DNA of 64,000 bases from Micromonospora nigra. Its GTDB lineage: Bacteria; Actinomycetota; Actinomycetes; Mycobacteriales; Micromonosporaceae. A program made the translations under genes and the position numbers. The stretch is taken from assembly GCF_900091585.1 (NCBI RefSeq), contig NZ_FMHT01000003.1, positions 5,261,501 to 5,325,500 of the forward strand, given 5' to 3'. This document shows, in pieces, positions 1-7,623 of the stretch (within the stretch, counting starts at the first letter, position 1; the number at the start of each line of letters is the position of its first letter). The notes under the pieces were generated by a model, which searched no databases, had not been told where the DNA came from, and worked only from the letters and a program-made list of their open reading frames with translations.

Positions 1-594
1 CCGGGCGACGTGGTCGTCCGGCGCGAGATCCTGCGCGGCGAGGTGTGGTTCGGCTGCCCGACGATCTGCGTCGAGGATTCGCCCGACCTGCTCGCGCTCT
101 ACCTGCCGCCGGGTGCCGAGTTCGGCTTCCCCGAGCGGGGAGCATTTCCCTGCGGCCGGCACCCCTGGCAGACCGCCGGCCACACCGCCTGGACGGGGCA
201 CGGCAAGCTGATGCTCCAGCGCCCCGGCGAGGCGCACTCGGTCGACGTGTTCTGGGCCGGCCCCGACCGGGCCTTCGCCGGCTGGTACTTCAACCTCCAG
301 GACCCGTTCCGGCGTACGCCCCTCGGGGTGGACACCCTCGACCACGAGCTGGACCTGTGGTGGGCGGCCGGCGACGAGCGGTACGTCTTCAAGGATGTGG
401 AGATGTTCGCGCAGCGCCTGGTCGAGGGCCGTTACCCCGGGATGGCCGAGGCGATCCGGGCCGAGGGGGACCGGATCGCGGCCCGGCTCGACGCGGGGGA
501 GCGCTGGTGGGACGAGGGATGGGCGTCCTGGCGACCCGACCCTGCATGGCCGGTGCCGCGCCTGCCCACCGGCTGGCACGCCGTGCCCTGCTGA
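1..594 (+). CDS. DUF402 domain protein, 5' end cut by window
   Basis: The frame is open to the first base (codons for P-G-D precede the first GTG at 10), so the real start probably lies upstream. The protein has the DUF402 pattern: an Arg-rich strand (VVVRREILRG), then VW-x-C-P and an EDSPDLLALYLPPG-type strand, a W-Y-x-N-L-Q-D-P segment and DHELDLW around residues 95-115. This fold is related to FomD and YgaC-type nucleoside diphosphatases; catalytic acidic residues of the D-x-E/D-x-D type are visible near DTLDHELD. Function here is inferred only as a small DUF402 enzyme, possibly a nucleotide phosphatase. It is not obviously in an operon with the following minus-strand genes. Confidence 0.75.
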   Translation, partial: PGDVVVRREILRGEVWFGCPTICVEDSPDLLALYLPPGAEFGFPERGAFPCGRHPWQTAGHTAWTGHGKLMLQRPGEAHSVDVFWAGPDRAFAGWYFNLQDPFRRTPLGVDTLDHELDLWWAAGDERYVFKDVEMFAQRLVEGRYPGMAEAIRAEGDRIAARLDAGERWWDEGWASWRPDPAWPVPRLPTGWHAVPC

Positions 595-698
595 ACGCTT
601 CCACACCGGGACAGCACTGGCGAGAGCGATGAACGGCGATGGTTGACCACGGCGGCGGAGTCACCCGAGTCGAGCGGGTGACAGCCTGTCGGTCCTGG

Positions 699-1073
699 TC
701 ACGGCTGGGATTCGATCGTCGGCGACGCTGGGTGGGGTCGGGGCCGGGTCCAGGCGACGAAGCGGGTGAACAGCTCCGCCGGGTCCGGAGGGCGGCGGTG
801 CAGCCGCAGCTCGTCGGCGACGGCGTCGTGCAGCAGCGTGCACAGGTAGATCGACAGCCCGACGGGGTCGTGCGCGTACTCGGCACGCAGCGCCAGCTTC
901 GCCGGCTGGCAGGGCCACGGCGCGGCGCAGACCCGGCAGCGCCACGCCGGCCGCGCCGCCTCGTGCCGCCGCAACCCGCCGCCGGCCGTCCGCAGCCCAC
1001 CGGCCGTGCCTCCGGACGCCGGGTCGCGGGCCGCCGGAGTGCCGCCGGGCTGCGGCCCGACCCGCCTGGTCAC
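699..1073 (-). CDS. WxCxxC-PWPC motif protein (XRE/DUF397-associated)
   Basis: About 124 aa from a GTG that overlaps the TGA of the preceding small gene by 4 bp (GTGA at 1070-1073), so the two are probably translationally coupled. The first ~45 residues are Gly/Pro/Arg-rich. The conserved core is HEAARPAWRCRVC followed by PWPCQPAK, then an Ala/Leu helix (ALRAEYAHDP, LSIYLCTLLHDAV) and a C-terminal PAELFTRFVAWTR segment. This core recurs in Micromonosporaceae next to XRE and DUF397 genes, often under the doubtful label flavin reductase. Four Cys in WxCxxC...PWPC could bind a metal. Function is unknown; the neighbourhood suggests a regulatory or accessory role. Confidence 0.7.
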   Translation of the reverse strand: MTRRVGPQPGGTPAARDPASGGTAGGLRTAGGGLRRHEAARPAWRCRVCAAPWPCQPAKLALRAEYAHDPVGLSIYLCTLLHDAVADELRLHRRPPDPAELFTRFVAWTRPRPHPASPTIESQP

Positions 1074-1267
1074 CTGCGTCGTCCCGCCCGGAGGCGGCAG
1101 GTCGCGGCGGCGCGTGGGCGGCGGGCCAGCGACCGCGTGGCGTGCGGTTCCACGGGCACGGGGGTCCGCCGGTCGGGGCACGTCCGCCAGCGCAGCCCGC
1201 AGACGCACCAGATGCCCCACCGCCGCCAGTCGCGGCGGTGCCGGGGTGCCAGGGGTACGCCTCTCAT
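1070..1267 (-). CDS. small basic Trp/Cys-rich protein
   Basis: A 65-aa reading frame beginning at ATG 1267 behind a very strong Shine-Dalgarno sequence (GGAGGAGG, complement of 1272-1279, 4 nt from the start). It is rich in Arg (over a quarter of residues) and has a W-R-R-W-G-I-W-C-V-C-G-L-R-W-R-T-C-P core with three Cys. Its TGA overlaps the GTG of the next gene. Small W/C-rich proteins of this type occur beside XRE genes in Micromonospora. I do not know the function. The gene is divergent from the XRE gene, so the two share the 1268-1384 intergenic region and possibly regulation. Confidence 0.55.
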   Translation of the reverse strand: MRGVPLAPRHRRDWRRWGIWCVCGLRWRTCPDRRTPVPVEPHATRSLARRPRAAATCRLRAGRRR

Positions 1268-1290
1268 GTGACCTCCTCCGTCGTGGATGG

Positions 1291-1319
1291 TTCACACTCT
1301 GCGCCGCACCCACTACGGT
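1291..1319 (+). promoter_or_regulatory. promoter for XRE gene
   Basis: TTCACA (1291-1296), a 17-bp spacer and TACGGT (1314-1319) form a plausible housekeeping-sigma promoter, giving a leader of about 60 nt before the ATG at 1385. Lies in the divergent intergenic region. Confidence 0.4.
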
Positions 1320-1384
1320 CGGGAAGGTGTGGGCGTGTCACCTCGCCGGGGTGACGCCGTCCAGGGATGTGTGGCGGAGGTGTG

Positions 1385-2185
1385 ATGGGGCAGACGTCCA
1401 CGCTGGAGTTCCTCGGCGGTGAGCTGCGCCGGGCCCGTCGCGGGCGGGGGCTCAGCCGCGACGACCTGGCCCAGCGGATCAACTACTCGGCGTCGCTGGT
1501 GGGGATGGTGGAGATCGGCCACCGCACCCCGTCGCAGGATTTCGTCGGCCGGGTCGACGCCGCGCTGGAGTCCGGCGGCTTCTTCGAACGGCTGCTCACC
1601 CTGGTGCGCGCCGACGCCGCGCCGCCGTGGCTGCGCGAGTGGATCCAGGTGGAGGCCGAGGCGACGTTGATCCGCTGGTTCGAGCCGTCGCTGGTGCCGG
1701 GTCTGGTGCAGACCGAGGCGTACGCGCGGGCGGTGCTCGCCGGGGGCGGAATGCTCGGCGAGGGTGAGGTGGAGCAGCGGATCGGGTCGCGGCTGTCCCG
1801 CCAGGCGGTGCTGTCCCGGGCGACGCCGCCGGAGGCGGTGTTCATCGTGGACGAGGGGGTGCTGCGCCGCCGCATCGCCGGAGCGGACGTGATGGCGGAG
1901 CAGTTCACCCACCTGCTCACCGTGACCGAGCTCCCCCACGTCGACGTCCTCGTGGTCCCGGCGGACGCCGGGATGCACGCGGGGCTGGCGGGCTCCTTCA
2001 TCCTGGCCCGCACACCCGAGGGCGGCGAGGTGGCCCACCTCGACAACCAACTGCGCGCACACGTCACGGATCGCGTCGACGACGTTGATAACCTTCAACG
2101 GGCCTGGGAGCGGATCCGGAGCGAGGCGTTGCCGAGGAAGGCTTCCCGGGAGCTGATACGGAAGGCGGCGCAGGAATGGATCTGA
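1385..2185 (+). CDS. XRE-family helix-turn-helix regulator (DUF5753)
   Basis: A 266-aa protein. Residues ~8-65 form a Cro/C1-type HTH (LGGELRRARRGRGLSRDDLAQRI, then SASLVGMVEIGHRTPS), and the rest matches the DUF5753 effector domain of actinobacterial regulators (WLREWIQVEAEA, PGLVQTEAYARAVL, RQAVL, then FILARTPEGGEVAHLDN near the end). The ATG at 1385 was chosen over the ATG at 1367 because GGAGG at 1376-1380 precedes it. It overlaps the DUF397 gene by 10 bp. Such XRE/DUF397 pairs are abundant in Streptomyces and Micromonospora; the WhiJ-type pairs influence development and antibiotic production and behave like regulator/antagonist pairs. A specific target cannot be read from sequence. Confidence 0.9.
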   Translation: MGQTSTLEFLGGELRRARRGRGLSRDDLAQRINYSASLVGMVEIGHRTPSQDFVGRVDAALESGGFFERLLTLVRADAAPPWLREWIQVEAEATLIRWFEPSLVPGLVQTEAYARAVLAGGGMLGEGEVEQRIGSRLSRQAVLSRATPPEAVFIVDEGVLRRRIAGADVMAEQFTHLLTVTELPHVDVLVVPADAGMHAGLAGSFILARTPEGGEVAHLDNQLRAHVTDRVDDVDNLQRAWERIRSEALPRKASRELIRKAAQEWI

Positions 2186-2382
2186 CAGGGGCGGTGTGGC
2201 GCACGTCGACCAGGAGCAGTAACGGCGGGTCCACCTGTGTGGAGGTGGCGACGAACCTCGCCGACGTGGTGGGCGTACGCGACAGCAAGGATCGTGGCGG
2301 GCCGGCGCTGGCCTTCGGCCCCACGGCCTGGACCGGCTTCCTCGCCGCGGCCACCACCGGCGGGCTGCGACAGCGCGGCTGA
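2176..2382 (+). CDS. DUF397 domain protein
   Basis: A 68-aa protein with the DUF397 signature: W-R-T/K-S-T-R-S, N-G-G-S-T-C-V-E-V-A, V-G-V-R-D-S-K-D and a terminal A-W-T-G-F-L. It starts inside the last codons of the XRE gene (10-bp overlap), so the pair is co-translated. In characterised WhiJ/AbaA-type loci the small DUF397 protein relieves or modulates the partner XRE regulator; that role is inferred here. Its stop lies only 3 bp from the stop of the convergent M48 gene. Confidence 0.9.
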   Translation: MDLTGAVWRTSTRSSNGGSTCVEVATNLADVVGVRDSKDRGGPALAFGPTAWTGFLAAATTGGLRQRG

Positions 2383-2385
2383 TCC

Positions 2386-4407
2386 TCAGCCGGCTCCGGC
2401 GGCCACCACCGGCGGCAGCGGGCAGTGCAGCAGGCCGCAGATGGTGCGCAGCAGCTCGAACTCGGGCACGGTCATCGTGCCGTCGTGACTGATCACTTCG
2501 ACGGTCGCCGCGACGAGGCGTTCCTTGTCGCCCGGCCGGAGCCCGTCGAGCACCGGCCAGGCGGTCTCCAGGGCGAGGACGCCGTTCTCGGGTGGCGCGT
2601 AGGGCAGGTGTGCGCCGGGTCGCAGGGTGGCGGCCCCGGCCTGGAAGGCCCGCTGCGCGGCGGCCGGATCGGTGTGCCCCGCCTGGGCGAGGACGGCCAG
2701 CAGGAACGCCGCCGCCGACCGGGCGTCGGTGAGCCTGCGCCGGTCGGTGCGCCACCGCGAGTCGGGGTGCAGCGACTCCTGGAGTTCGTTCAGCAGCAGC
2801 CGCGACAGGCAGTATTCGGAGACGTCGATCGCACCGTCGGCGTGGATCAGGCTGAAGACGGTCGCCAGCAGCGCCTCCAGCTCCGGTTCCGGGCGGTCGC
2901 GCAGCGCCGGGAAGGCCAGCTCGGCCAGCGGCAGCCGCAGCGCCGGGTGCAGGTCGGCGAGGGCGTCGGCCGCCCGCGTGGCGGCGTCGGCGGTCCCGGT
3001 GCCGTGCCGGTCGGCCAGCGCGGACCGCTGCGCCTGCCGGACCCGTGGCTGCGGGCTCAGCAGCAGGCCGAGCACCAGCGGTACGACGGCGTCGCGGTGG
3101 CGGGCCCGGTCCAGCAGGTCGGGCGGGATCCGCTCGAGCAGCGCTGTCGCGTGGGCGTACGCGGCCTCGGTCGGGTTGGCCACCCCGCGGAGCACGTCGG
3201 CCGGCGCGACGGAAACCTGGTGCCCCTCCACCGGCAGCGCCCGCCCAGCGGTGGCCGCCGCGGCGGCCGACCCGGGGGCACCGGCCGGATCGGGAGCCCC
3301 GGCCCTGTCGGGAGCCCTGGCCGGTTCGGCAGCCCCGGGCTGGTCGGCGGGGGCCAGCCCGAGGGCGACGTCCTCCTGCCGGCCCGACGGTGGCGCCGCC
3401 GACCACTGTTTCGCCAGGCGCGACAGCTCGGCCGGATCGAACGACGGTTCGAGGGCCCTGATCCGGTCGACCAGCGGCGGATGGGTGGCGAACCAGGACG
3501 CCCGGCCGGTGGCCTCGCCGAGGAGCATGTGGCCCACCTCGTCGCGTTTCGGCGCTTTCAGCTCCGATCCCTCGGCCACCCCGCCGATCTTCTTCAACGC
3601 CCCGGCGATGCCCCGCGTCTGGCGGGTGAACTGCACGGCCGAGGCGTCGGCCAGGTACTCCCGTTGCCGGGACACCGACGCCTGGATCAGCCGCCCGGCG
3701 AGGACCCCCACGTAGCCGGCGGCGATCATGGCGATCCCGACCAGCGGCAGCGGGTTGGCCCCGCCGCCTCCACCCCGGTTGCGTCCGTCGCCGAGGATGC
3801 CGGCGCGCAGCAGGCCCCGGCCGATGACGGCCAGGAAGAGGATGCCGAACAGCAAACCCATCAGGCGGATGTTGAGCCGCATGTCGCCGTTGACGACGTG
3901 GCTGAACTCGTGGGCGATGACCCCCTGCAACTCGTCCCGGTTGAGCCGCCGCAACGCGCCCCGGGTCACCGCGACGGCGGCGTCCGACGGCGTCCAACCG
4001 GCGGCGAACGCGTTGATCGCCGACTCGTTCGGCAGCACGTACACCTCGGGCACCGGCACGCCGGAGGCCAGCGCCATCTCCTCGACGACGTTGCGCAACC
4101 GGCGCAGCTCCGGGTCGGTGGTGTCGGCCGGGACGGGCACGCCGCCCAGCTCACGGGCCACCTTGCCGCCGCCGCCGCGCAGCGCCACCGTGCGGAACAG
4201 GGCTGCCGCGCCGATCGCCGCGACGGTGCCGGCGGTGACCACGCCGAGCAGCGCGGCCAGCTCGCGCGGCGGCGCGTCGGTGGCGTTGAACGCCAGCACC
4301 ACGGCGAGGTCGACCACCAGCACGATGCCCACCACGGCCAGCACGAACAGCGCGACCAGCCGCACCGACAGGCGGCGCACCCGGCGCTGGCGTTCGAAGA
4401 AGTTCAT
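2386..4407 (-). CDS. M48 family membrane metalloprotease with TerB-like tail
   Basis: A 673-aa protein, about twice the length of HtpX. Two TM helices lie in residues ~15-75. The zinc motif HEFSH sits at residues 166-170, and a downstream E-Y-L-A-D (E250) is the expected third ligand. Two further TM helices (around 183-200 and 222-242) flank the active site as in HtpX and Ste24. A Pro/Ala-rich linker follows (~320-380), then two acidic TerB-like segments (H-A-D-G-A-I-D near 520 and S-H-D-G-T-M near 640). M48 proteases cleave membrane or damaged proteins. It lies 28 bp downstream of lemA on the same strand, a widespread LemA-M48 pairing. The C-terminal extension is the unusual part. Confidence 0.85.
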   Translation of the reverse strand: MNFFERQRRVRRLSVRLVALFVLAVVGIVLVVDLAVVLAFNATDAPPRELAALLGVVTAGTVAAIGAAALFRTVALRGGGGKVARELGGVPVPADTTDPELRRLRNVVEEMALASGVPVPEVYVLPNESAINAFAAGWTPSDAAVAVTRGALRRLNRDELQGVIAHEFSHVVNGDMRLNIRLMGLLFGILFLAVIGRGLLRAGILGDGRNRGGGGGANPLPLVGIAMIAAGYVGVLAGRLIQASVSRQREYLADASAVQFTRQTRGIAGALKKIGGVAEGSELKAPKRDEVGHMLLGEATGRASWFATHPPLVDRIRALEPSFDPAELSRLAKQWSAAPPSGRQEDVALGLAPADQPGAAEPARAPDRAGAPDPAGAPGSAAAAATAGRALPVEGHQVSVAPADVLRGVANPTEAAYAHATALLERIPPDLLDRARHRDAVVPLVLGLLLSPQPRVRQAQRSALADRHGTGTADAATRAADALADLHPALRLPLAELAFPALRDRPEPELEALLATVFSLIHADGAIDVSEYCLSRLLLNELQESLHPDSRWRTDRRRLTDARSAAAFLLAVLAQAGHTDPAAAQRAFQAGAATLRPGAHLPYAPPENGVLALETAWPVLDGLRPGDKERLVAATVEVISHDGTMTVPEFELLRTICGLLHCPLPPVVAAGAG

Positions 4408-4435
4408 CCGGTACGACCTGGCCCGGAGCGGCGGG

Positions 4436-5032
4436 TCAGAAGGAGACCTGCGGGGTCTGACGCTGCTGCGGGTCGTCCGGCTCGAACAGGGCCGCCGGCC
4501 CGAACGAGAACATGCCCGCCACCACGCTGGAGGGGAACACCTCGCGCTTGTTGTTGTAGGTCATCACCGCGTCGTTGTACGCCTGCCGGGCGAAGGCCAC
4601 CCGGTTCTCCGTGGAGGTCAGCTCCTCCGAGAGCTGCATCATGTTCTGGTTGGCCTTCAGATCCGGGTATGCCTCGGCCAGCGCGAACAGCCGGCCGAGG
4701 GTGGCGGTGAGCATGTTCTCGGCGCCGCTGAGCTTCTGCATGGCGGCCGGATCGCCGGGATTCGCGGCGGCGTCGGCCTGCGCGCCCACGGCGGCCGTCC
4801 GGGCGGCGACGACCGCCTCCAGGGTCTCCCGTTCGTGCCTGAGGTAGCCCTTGGCCACCTCGACCAGGTTGGGGATCAGGTCGTGCCGGCGGACGAGCTG
4901 CACGTCGATCTGGGCGAACGCGTTGCGGTAGGCGTTGCGGGCGCGGACCAGCCCGTTGTAGATCGAGACGCCGAAGCCGACCACCGCCACGACGATCAGC
5001 GCCAGACACGCCAGCCCGATGATCCACTCCAT
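4436..5032 (-). CDS. LemA family membrane protein
   Basis: A 198-aa protein with one N-terminal TM helix (residues ~4-24, IGLACLALIVVAVVGFGVSIYNG) and a long helical domain bearing the LemA hallmarks R-N-A-Y-R-N-A-F-A-Q-I-D-V-Q-L-x-R-R-x-D-L-I-P-N-L-V and, later, E-A-Y-P-D-L-K-A-N-Q-N-M-M-Q-L. LemA proteins usually have an extracytoplasmic N-terminus and a cytoplasmic helical bundle, and often sit beside membrane proteases or TPM proteins. Start ATG 5032 is preceded by AGGGAG. The adjacent M48 protease suggests a joint envelope quality-control role (inference). Confidence 0.9.
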   Translation of the reverse strand: MEWIIGLACLALIVVAVVGFGVSIYNGLVRARNAYRNAFAQIDVQLVRRHDLIPNLVEVAKGYLRHERETLEAVVAARTAAVGAQADAAANPGDPAAMQKLSGAENMLTATLGRLFALAEAYPDLKANQNMMQLSEELTSTENRVAFARQAYNDAVMTYNNKREVFPSSVVAGMFSFGPAALFEPDDPQQRQTPQVSF

Positions 5033-5115
5033 GACCGCTCCCTGTCGCCGTCCGTCCTGCTGGTGATCGTACGGACAACCAGGTCCGCCCGCCGGGCGTC
5101 GCCGTCGGCGAGCAG

Positions 5116-5203
5116 TCCGCGACCCGGCCGGCGTTGCTCCGCGACCCGGCCGGCGTTGCTCCGCGACCCGGCTGGCGTTGCCCCGCGACCCGGCCGGCGT
5201 TGG
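5116..5203. repeat. 22-bp tandem repeat x4
   Basis: Four back-to-back copies of a 22-bp unit (start TCCGCGACCCGG, end CGGCGTTGC) at 5116-5137, 5138-5159, 5160-5181 and 5182-5203. Copies 1 and 2 are identical; copies 3 and 4 differ at one or two bases. The tract lies just beyond the hairpin that follows the HAAS-domain gene (minus strand) and upstream of lemA. Confidence 0.9.
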
Positions 5204-5229
5204 CCCGGCACCTTGACGGGTGCCGGGCC
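5202..5229 (-). terminator. hairpin after HAAS-domain gene
   Basis: A perfect 11-bp inverted repeat, GGCCCGGCACC (5202-5212) and its complement (5219-5229), with a 6-nt loop, 16 bp past the stop of the minus-strand gene ending at 5246. No U-tract, as is common in high-GC actinobacteria. Confidence 0.65.
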
Positions 5230-5245
5230 GGACGTTACTCGGAGA

Positions 5246-6193
5246 TCAGCGGACCGCCGCGCGGCGAGCCTTGATCACGCTGTCGATCACGTCCCAGACC
5301 ACGATCACGGCGACCACGACCACGGCGACCCGGACGGCGGTGTCGGACCCGCCCTCGCGCAGCCATTCGAAGCGGTCGACGAGGTCGGGGTTGATCAACC
5401 GGTCGGTGAGCAGCAGCCAGACCAGCGGCACCGCGAACGCGAGGTTGAGCACGGCGTTGACCCCGACCAGCGGCCAGGTCCACCTGCCGGCCCGGTACTT
5501 GGCGATCTCCACCCCGATGCTGGCGACGAGGACGGCGAGCAGCACCGGCAGCCAGGACGACCACAGCGCGGGGTCGATGAACGGCAGGCCGTCGCCCTCG
5601 CCGGGCACCACCGACTGGAAGTGCTGCCAGAACAGGAACGCGATGGTGATCACGATGAAGGCGATCCCGGCGCAGGTGTCGATGAGTCGGGCGTCCCGCT
5701 CGACGGGTTCGTCGGGGAGCTGGTCGACGTTCCACGCCGGGAGGTTCAGGGGGGTGCCGAGGCGTTCCATGACCGCGAAGACGACGGTCACCCAGAAGGC
5801 GATCTGCACGGCGGTCTGGAACGCGGCGACGACGCCCTTGCCGATCGCGCCGCCCGGGTTGTCGCCGACCGTGGCGTCCAGCACGGCCACGATCACCCCG
5901 ACGACGGCGGGGATGATGCTGAGCAGGGTGATCAGCAGCCGCTGCCAGACCAGGTAGTAGGCCGGCCCGATGAGCTGGAGCCGGCGGTCGGCGTAGCGGG
6001 CGGCGAGCTGGGTGGGGTTGCCCAACTCGGTGAGCACCTCCCGCTCGGCGGCGGCGGGGTCCTGCCCGGCGGCGGTCCGTCCTTCGATCATGTCCGCGAT
6101 GGACGCGCGGAGTTCGGTGGCGATCTCCTCGCGACGCGCGGCCGGCACCGAGCGGAGGGTCGCGGCGAGGTAGCGATCGGTGAGGGAGGTCAT
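5246..6193 (-). CDS. HAAS-domain (PadR-associated) membrane protein
   Basis: A 315-aa protein. Residues 1-70 match the HAAS/DUF1700-type signalling domain that is usually paired with PadR regulators (D-R-Y-L-A-A-T-L-R-S-V-P, E-L-R-A-S-I-A-D-M-I-E-G, E-L-G-N-P-T-Q-L-A-A-R-Y). About six hydrophobic helices follow (for example ITLLSIIPAVVGVIVAVL, LPVLLAVLVASIGVEI, AVRVAVVVVAVIVVWDVI). The ATG at 6193 overlaps the TGA of padR (ATGA). PadR-HAAS pairs sense or regulate membrane-associated processes; the probable role is as the membrane effector or sensor for the adjacent PadR. The longer reading frame upstream of 6193 is not needed. Confidence 0.85.
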   Translation of the reverse strand: MTSLTDRYLAATLRSVPAARREEIATELRASIADMIEGRTAAGQDPAAAEREVLTELGNPTQLAARYADRRLQLIGPAYYLVWQRLLITLLSIIPAVVGVIVAVLDATVGDNPGGAIGKGVVAAFQTAVQIAFWVTVVFAVMERLGTPLNLPAWNVDQLPDEPVERDARLIDTCAGIAFIVITIAFLFWQHFQSVVPGEGDGLPFIDPALWSSWLPVLLAVLVASIGVEIAKYRAGRWTWPLVGVNAVLNLAFAVPLVWLLLTDRLINPDLVDRFEWLREGGSDTAVRVAVVVVAVIVVWDVIDSVIKARRAAVR

Positions 6194-6531
6194 CGGGGGG
6201 CTCCTTCGATCAGCCCGGTCAGGGCGGTCTGGACGGCGGCGAGGTCGGTGAGCAGGCGGTCGAGCACCGACTCGCCCTCGGCGCTGGTCCGGTAGAACTT
6301 GCGCGGCCGGCTCTCCTCGGTGTTCCACTCGCTGGTGAGCAGCCCCTGGTCCTCCAGGCGGCGCAGCAGCGGGTAGAGGGTGTTGGCGTCCACCGGGAAG
6401 CCGTGCGTGGTGAGACGTTGCAGCAGGGCGTAGCCGTAGTCGGGACGGCGCAGGGCGACCAGGCTGGCCACCACCACCGTGCCCCGGCGTAGCTCCTGGA
6501 GGTGTGTCCGCAGGATGTCGTCGCTGACCAT
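6190..6531 (-). CDS. PadR family transcriptional regulator
   Basis: A 113-aa PadR with the canonical winged-helix pattern: LRRGTVVVASLVALRRPDYGY, ANTLYPLLRRLEDQGLL, a basic wing (ESRPRKFYRTSAEG), then a short C-terminal dimerisation helix (LLTDLAAVQTALTGLIEG). It is the first gene of a coupled pair with the HAAS-domain protein. An inverted repeat lies in its own promoter (6546-6558), so it probably represses itself, as PadR proteins commonly do. Confidence 0.9.
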   Translation of the reverse strand: MVSDDILRTHLQELRRGTVVVASLVALRRPDYGYALLQRLTTHGFPVDANTLYPLLRRLEDQGLLTSEWNTEESRPRKFYRTSAEGESVLDRLLTDLAAVQTALTGLIEGAPR

Positions 6532-6538
6532 GCGTCAC

Positions 6539-6568
6539 ACCATACTGTGTGCCACACACTAATGTCCA
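6539..6568 (-). promoter_or_regulatory. padR promoter with internal inverted repeat
   Basis: On the minus strand TGGACA (6568-6563), an 18-bp spacer and TATGGT (6544-6539) precede ATG 6531 by 7 nt, so the transcript should be leaderless or nearly so. Between the boxes is TGTGTG-C-CACACA (6546-6558), a likely PadR operator. Confidence 0.5.
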
Positions 6569-6625
6569 CTGGACGATGATGTGGCGCGGGGCGGGTCGGC
6601 GGACCCGGACGCCCCGCGCCGGCGC

Positions 6626-7255
6626 TCAACAGGCCTGCGCCTCCCGGAAGTTGCGCTCCACGAACGAGGCCGGACCGACCTGGAAGTAGCCCACCCCGGG
6701 GCGGATCGGGTGCCCGGTGAACAGCTCCACCCGGGAGCCGACCCGCACCAGGTAGGCCGTGGCGTCCCCGGCGTCGTTGCTGATCGTCGTTCCCCTGGGG
6801 CCGTAGGTCTCCGCCAGCTCGGCGAAGGTCATCCCCACCCCCGCGCCCGCGGGGGAGTGGGGCGGGGCGGTGGCCGTACCCACCTCCACCAGCCGGCCGT
6901 GGCGGAAGGCCAGCAGCAGCACGCCCGCCCAGTCACCGGTGACCCCGGCGCGCACCACCCCGTCGCAGGTGGGGGCGGTCCAGTCGATGAGCCCGGCCGC
7001 CGACAGGCGGTCCAGGCGGGCGCCGATGCGGAACGGGCCGGCACCCCGGACGCTCAGCACGTCCGTGTCCGCCGGCCCGGCGACGGGTGCGTGGGCGGGC
7101 AGGGCGGCGGGTGCGGGGGCGGGCCGGGTGGCCGGAGGCTGCGCCGGGGTCACCGGCGACCGGGCGGGACGGTGGGGGGCCGGTCCGGCGATCGCCGGGG
7201 TGCCCCCGGCGAGGACCAGGACGGTCGCGAGTGCGACGGACGTGAGACGGTGCAC
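6626..7255 (-). CDS. secreted protein of unknown function
   Basis: A 209-aa protein starting at GTG 7255 behind AGGAGG (complement of 7263-7268, 7-nt spacing). A Sec signal peptide spans residues 1-23 ([21 protein letters not shown]), followed by a Pro/Ala-rich linker to about residue 60. The mature domain has [44 protein letters not shown] and [11 protein letters not shown] at the end, with one pair of Cys that may form a disulfide. This arrangement resembles small secreted actinobacterial proteins with no assigned role. Longer upstream frames have no signal peptide at their N-terminus and were rejected. Confidence 0.75.
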   Translation of the reverse strand: MHRLTSVALATVLVLAGGTPAIAGPAPHRPARSPVTPAQPPATRPAPAPAALPAHAPVAGPADTDVLSVRGAGPFRIGARLDRLSAAGLIDWTAPTCDGVVRAGVTGDWAGVLLLAFRHGRLVEVGTATAPPHSPAGAGVGMTFAELAETYGPRGTTISNDAGDATAYLVRVGSRVELFTGHPIRPGVGYFQVGPASFVERNFREAQAC

Positions 7256-7623
7256 GGGGATCTCCTCCTGTGGAACAGCCAGGTGTGAATGGCGAACGCC
7301 ATGAAACGGGTGCTGCTCCGGTGACCGCGAGAGCGCGTCGAGGGCCGCCGCCCGGTCGTCGTGCGCGGCTGCCCCGGCGAGGTCTTCGATCCCGTCCGCG
7401 AGGCTCCTGCCGCCGTCCCCGCGCTCGCCTGTCGGTGCGGTGCACGTCCAGGCTAGGACGGGATGACCGGGGGTGTCCGGGTCGAGTCCGGCAGCCGACT
7501 CGGCCGGCTTCCCATGATCCACGCCACCGGGCGCGCGTCGCCCGCGCGGCTGATGCGTCCGCCGACGGAGCCGGCGATAGGGTAGGCCGTCCGACCAGAT
7601 CCAGACCCGGGGGGCGCTTCCGC
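7256..7623. other. divergent intergenic region
   Basis: This 368-bp gene-less stretch separates the secreted-protein gene (minus) from dnaE (plus). It holds a perfect 14-bp palindrome ATGGCGAACGCCAT at 7289-7302, 34 nt upstream of the minus-strand start, which could be an operator. A -10-like TAGGGT (7577-7582) lies 41 nt before dnaE. No convincing small gene was seen. Confidence 0.5.

Noticed and set aside
1313..3997. 894-codon open frame on the minus strand covering the XRE gene and part of the M48 gene
   Set aside because: It is a GC-bias shadow: it lies antisense to the XRE gene and in a wrong frame of the M48 gene, both with clear motifs.
5116..5203. CRISPR array
   Set aside because: The 22-bp units are directly contiguous with no spacers. 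No cas gene is present anywhere in the window.
3728..6295. 855-codon plus-strand open frame over lemA and the HAAS-domain gene
   Set aside because: Antisense to three recognised genes; the product has no plausible fold.
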